Assembly (NCBI GenBank): GCA_033557675.1
Contig: JAWQRM010000637.1
Location: 1-20,836, forward strand
DNA length: 20,836 nt
Direction: 5' to 3'
From: Coptodactyla brooksi
Lineage: Eukaryota > Arthropoda > Insecta > Coleoptera > Scarabaeidae
The notes under the pieces are model-generated. The model made no database searches. It was not told the origin of the DNA and worked only from the letters and a program-made list of their open reading frames with translations. Each line of letters opens with the position of its first letter. Position 1 is the first letter of the stretch. This document shows positions 18,575 to 20,836 of the stretch, piece after piece. Both the position numbers and the translations under genes were made by a program.

Positions 18575-18895
18575 AAAATTTGCTGGATGAAATGAACACC
18601 GATCCAGACCTGCTCTAACGGGTTATAGCTGATAACGAAGAATGTGTATGTGTCAATATGACATTGAAACTAAGGCCCAATAGCTCCACAGGAAACTGCC
18701 TGAAGAGCCGAAACCGAAACAAGCTCATCAAGTTCAATCGAATGTGAAGGCTTTATTCACTGTTTTCTTCGATTTTAACGATGTATTGTACCAACAGTTA
18801 TTGCTACCAGGTCTTAATTAAAAAGGAGTACTACCTGGAAGTTATACATCATTTACGTGAAGCAGTCCGAAGAAAACACCTAGATTAATGATGAA
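18575..18895 (+). pseudogene. Mariner (DD34D) transposase relic, copy B
   Basis: LLDEMNTDPDLL (18579-18614), a TAA, then RVIADNEECVCVN corresponds to the NTDPDLLKRVITGDESWVYGYD block of mariner transposases. The catalytic Asp region is altered (ADNE where GDES is expected). It continues TLKLRPNSST, then VQSNVKALFTVFFDFNDVLY and, after a shift, KKEYYLEVIHHLREAVRRKH. Copy A at 10210 has the same blocks (NVNVLLTVFFGFNG, EYYL, VVRRKRLDLW) but lacks the middle part that copy B keeps. LHHN at about 18913 may be the remains of the LHHDNAPAH motif, with Asp lost. Stops and frameshifts make it inactive. Confidence 0.85.
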
Positions 18896-19630
18896 ATAAC
18901 TCATCGCAATTGCTTCACCATAATGTATCTGTTCTTACTTCAAAGCTTATTCCTGAATATGCTCTTTTACATTCCCCGTTTTCTTAAAAGAGCTACTCTT
19001 CATGCTTAGACCAGAATTTTTTTTATATCAGACTACTTCACCGCAAAATTCATAAAATTCATAAGTTTCTCACAATCGGCATCGTCTTAATATTGTACGA
19101 AAAAAATCAATTATTTTACCACGGTTTGCCCACAACGCGCGGTGAAAGCAAATAATTTACATGCTTTTGTCGGCTGGGAGTACACCCTCACGCTTACAAA
19201 TTGTTTACTCAGACAGGCGCGCCTGTACATCTATCCACACATTTCACATGAATGCTCATACGCGCATACACAAATAGGTGTAAATAACAGGCATAAGCTT
19301 GAACGGATGTCAGGATCTGAAATAAAACATACAGGAATGATAAAAAATGAAAAATAATGTTCTAATTAGGGATAGACATCTATGTATGCGTCTGTATGAA
19401 CACAGTGAAGTAAGTTAATTGTGTATTTATATATTATACAAATGAAAATAATAAATTCAATGAATATTTTGCTAATAGCAAAAGAAGATGAATAATTTTA
19501 CACTGCACTTATTCAATAGATGAGCTATAGGTTGGGAAACAAAAGCAAAAAGTGTATTGATTGTTTATTTATTATTTATTCACAAATGGCAGTAATTAAT
19601 TTACAAATCTTACAAAAGGCTGTAATAAAG
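18896..19630. other. Intronic, nothing recognised beyond a possible mariner tail
   Basis: The first 100 bases may be the decayed C-terminal third of mariner copy B. The rest is AT-rich, and the 71-codon plus frame at 19142-19357 has no known motif. Confidence 0.5.
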
Positions 19631-20790
19631 CTAGTTAAGACTGTGGTAATGAAACTCTTCAAAAAAGTGTTGAAGACAAAAAAAAATAACTGCTACACCA
19701 CGCACAGCGGATTATAACTTGTGATCCACAAATTAAGCAACGAGGACGTTTTCTACTATCTGAATATGAAAATGCATATGTAACAGGATGACCGAAGTTA
19801 TTTGGCTTGTTCAAACAAATCAGTATAACCTGGAGCTGAAAGTCGATTGTGTATAAGAGATTGCAACTTTATTATGTTGTTTCTTGCATGTAAATCAACG
19901 TCGTAGTTTTCAAGTATTACTTGATCAGAAAATGATCTTACGAAACCTTTCCATACTCGGAAACCGTAAACATCAAGAGGTTCAATCACCCCTGTGGTTT
20001 TTCTAGGTATTGTAAAAATTTGAATGTCCTTCTGTTGATTAGATGGAACTTTTTGCTTTAAAGTAGCAGGACAATGGCTAGTCCATGAATCTAATAGTAA
20101 AACTCTTCTACGACCTGTACTTAGTACAAATACATCATTAATCAAATCAAACCAATCTGCAAATAACTCGGAAGTTAATTTTTCAGATGACAATGCTTTA
20201 ACCACTACGTTCGGTGAATGAAATAAAGATTCTCAAACACGGGGCCCAAAGCTGCCCCTACTTCTTTTAAAACAATATATAGACGAAACATAAGTTGATC
20301 TGAAGCAGAAATCAATGATAATATGGTGTATCAGTGAGTGGTTGATGACACAGATTGCACAGCAACTTCAACGTGTTTACTACGTTGAGGTGGCAGCGTA
20401 CGTGTTCAATGTAATTCTAATTGAAACCCACTTTCATCTGTATTATATTATGTATGTTTTATTTCATTTATGAAATTCCTTGCGATTTCCTGTAATTCTT
20501 CGGCACTGGTCCTATATGATCTGCTGATAAATTTATTAATTTTCGCGATACGATTCTATATGTTCTGTTGAAATGCAATATCGGCTTCTTTGATGCTTTA
20601 AAGTCTTCTAACAGAACATTTTCATTGGCATGTATCTTCGTAAGTCCATGTCATGAACAACCGCTCCAACTTCCATAGCTTCAACGAATTTATGAACTAC
20701 ATAAGTTAATATAAATAATATTTTTAGGGCTTCTTGACCGTGTTCTAAAAGATGGAGTTCCAAACGTTTCATCTGCAACTGTGGCAGACA
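19631..20790 (-). pseudogene. Pogo-type (Tc1/mariner superfamily) transposase relic
   Basis: Reading leftward on the minus strand from about 20790: FVEAMEVGAVVHDMDLRRY and, after a shift, FKASKKPILHFNRTYRIVSR form a CENP-B/Tc5-like HTH. TDESGFQLELH (first catalytic Asp codon at 20436-20438) is followed by TRTLPPQRSKHVEVAVQSVS. The open frame 20205-19798 gives LSSEKLTSELFADWF, VLLLDSWTSHCPATLK (second Asp, residue 39), FTIPRKTTGVIEPLDVYGFR (third Asp, residue 78) and NNIIKLQSLIHNRLSAP. Beyond it, RPRCLICGSQVIIRCAWC and, after a shift, CLQHFFEEFHYHSLN form the usual C-terminal Cys-rich finger, ending at the stop 19633-19631. Several stops and frameshifts are present between blocks. All three acidic residues survive. 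The N-terminus may continue past the window edge. Confidence 0.9.
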
Positions 20791-20836
20791 TCTTCAGTGG
20801 TTATTGATTTTTGCGTAGATTATATCTATGCTGTGT

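Larger units (their letters stand above)
15204..20836 (+). other. Part of a long 3' intron of the RhoGEF gene
   Basis: From the donor GTAAGTT onward no further exon of the DH-PH region was recognised to the end of the window, so this intron is longer than 5.6 kb. It contains two mariner-type relics, a pogo-type relic and several small structured repeats. Intron status is inferred from the lack of the expected PH-domain exon. Confidence 0.65.

Noticed and set aside
1..20836. CRISPR array, operon or bacterial defence system
   Set aside because: No regularly spaced repeats and no ribosome-binding or operon structure. Spliced exons and insect-type transposon relics show a eukaryotic intron-rich locus.

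Overview
The window looks like eukaryotic nuclear DNA from an insect (arthropod). It is AT-rich, has no bacterial-style gene density, and holds decayed copies of several transposon groups common in insect genomes (mariner-type, pogo-type, hAT, non-LTR retrotransposons, tRNA-derived SINE-like pieces, a TA-flanked MITE). Only two short stretches look like host protein-coding sequence under selection. Both are internal exons of one plus-strand gene.

Host gene. The exon at 9512-9632 encodes 40 codons with the hallmark helix of a Dbl-homology (DH) RhoGEF domain (PMQRLTKYGLLLKAILK). The exon at 15093-15203 encodes 37 codons covering the last DH helix and the start of the DH-PH linker. The first ends and the second begins in phase 0, so they join cleanly. 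From remembered family sequence the nearest match is the PLEKHG5 (Syx) group, whose fly relative I believe is GEFmeso. The rest of the gene lies outside the window or was not found. The window is therefore best read as part of a long 5' intron (up to 9511), a complete 5460-bp intron (9633-15092), and part of a 3' intron (15204 onward).

Repeats in the left intron: a perfect 24-bp hairpin (101-157), a relic of an unnamed multicopy arthropod protein family (1636-1953), a tRNA-like SINE head (2931-3003), a minus-strand LINE C-terminal fragment (about 6190-6650) directly next to a plus-strand hAT transposase relic (6859-7566) with a candidate terminal repeat at 7808-7822, and a hammerhead-like motif (8411-8456). 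In the middle intron: a deleted mariner relic (10210-10424), a weak LINE reverse-transcriptase relic (about 10735-11130), a hairpin (12086-12141), and a 741-bp MITE (13416-14156) sitting between two copies of a roughly 170-bp repeat. In the right intron: a second hammerhead-like motif (15691-15740), a GC-rich tRNA-like segment (16244-16293), a near full-length but broken mariner-like transposase (16525-17565), a second copy of the same mariner family as at 10210 (18575-18895), and a minus-strand pogo-type transposase relic (19631 to about 20790).

None of the transposon ORFs is intact. I see no convincing new multi-gene system. The most useful results are the two RhoGEF exons, which a start-codon ORF scan misses or reads in the wrong frame, and several unexplained structured repeats.
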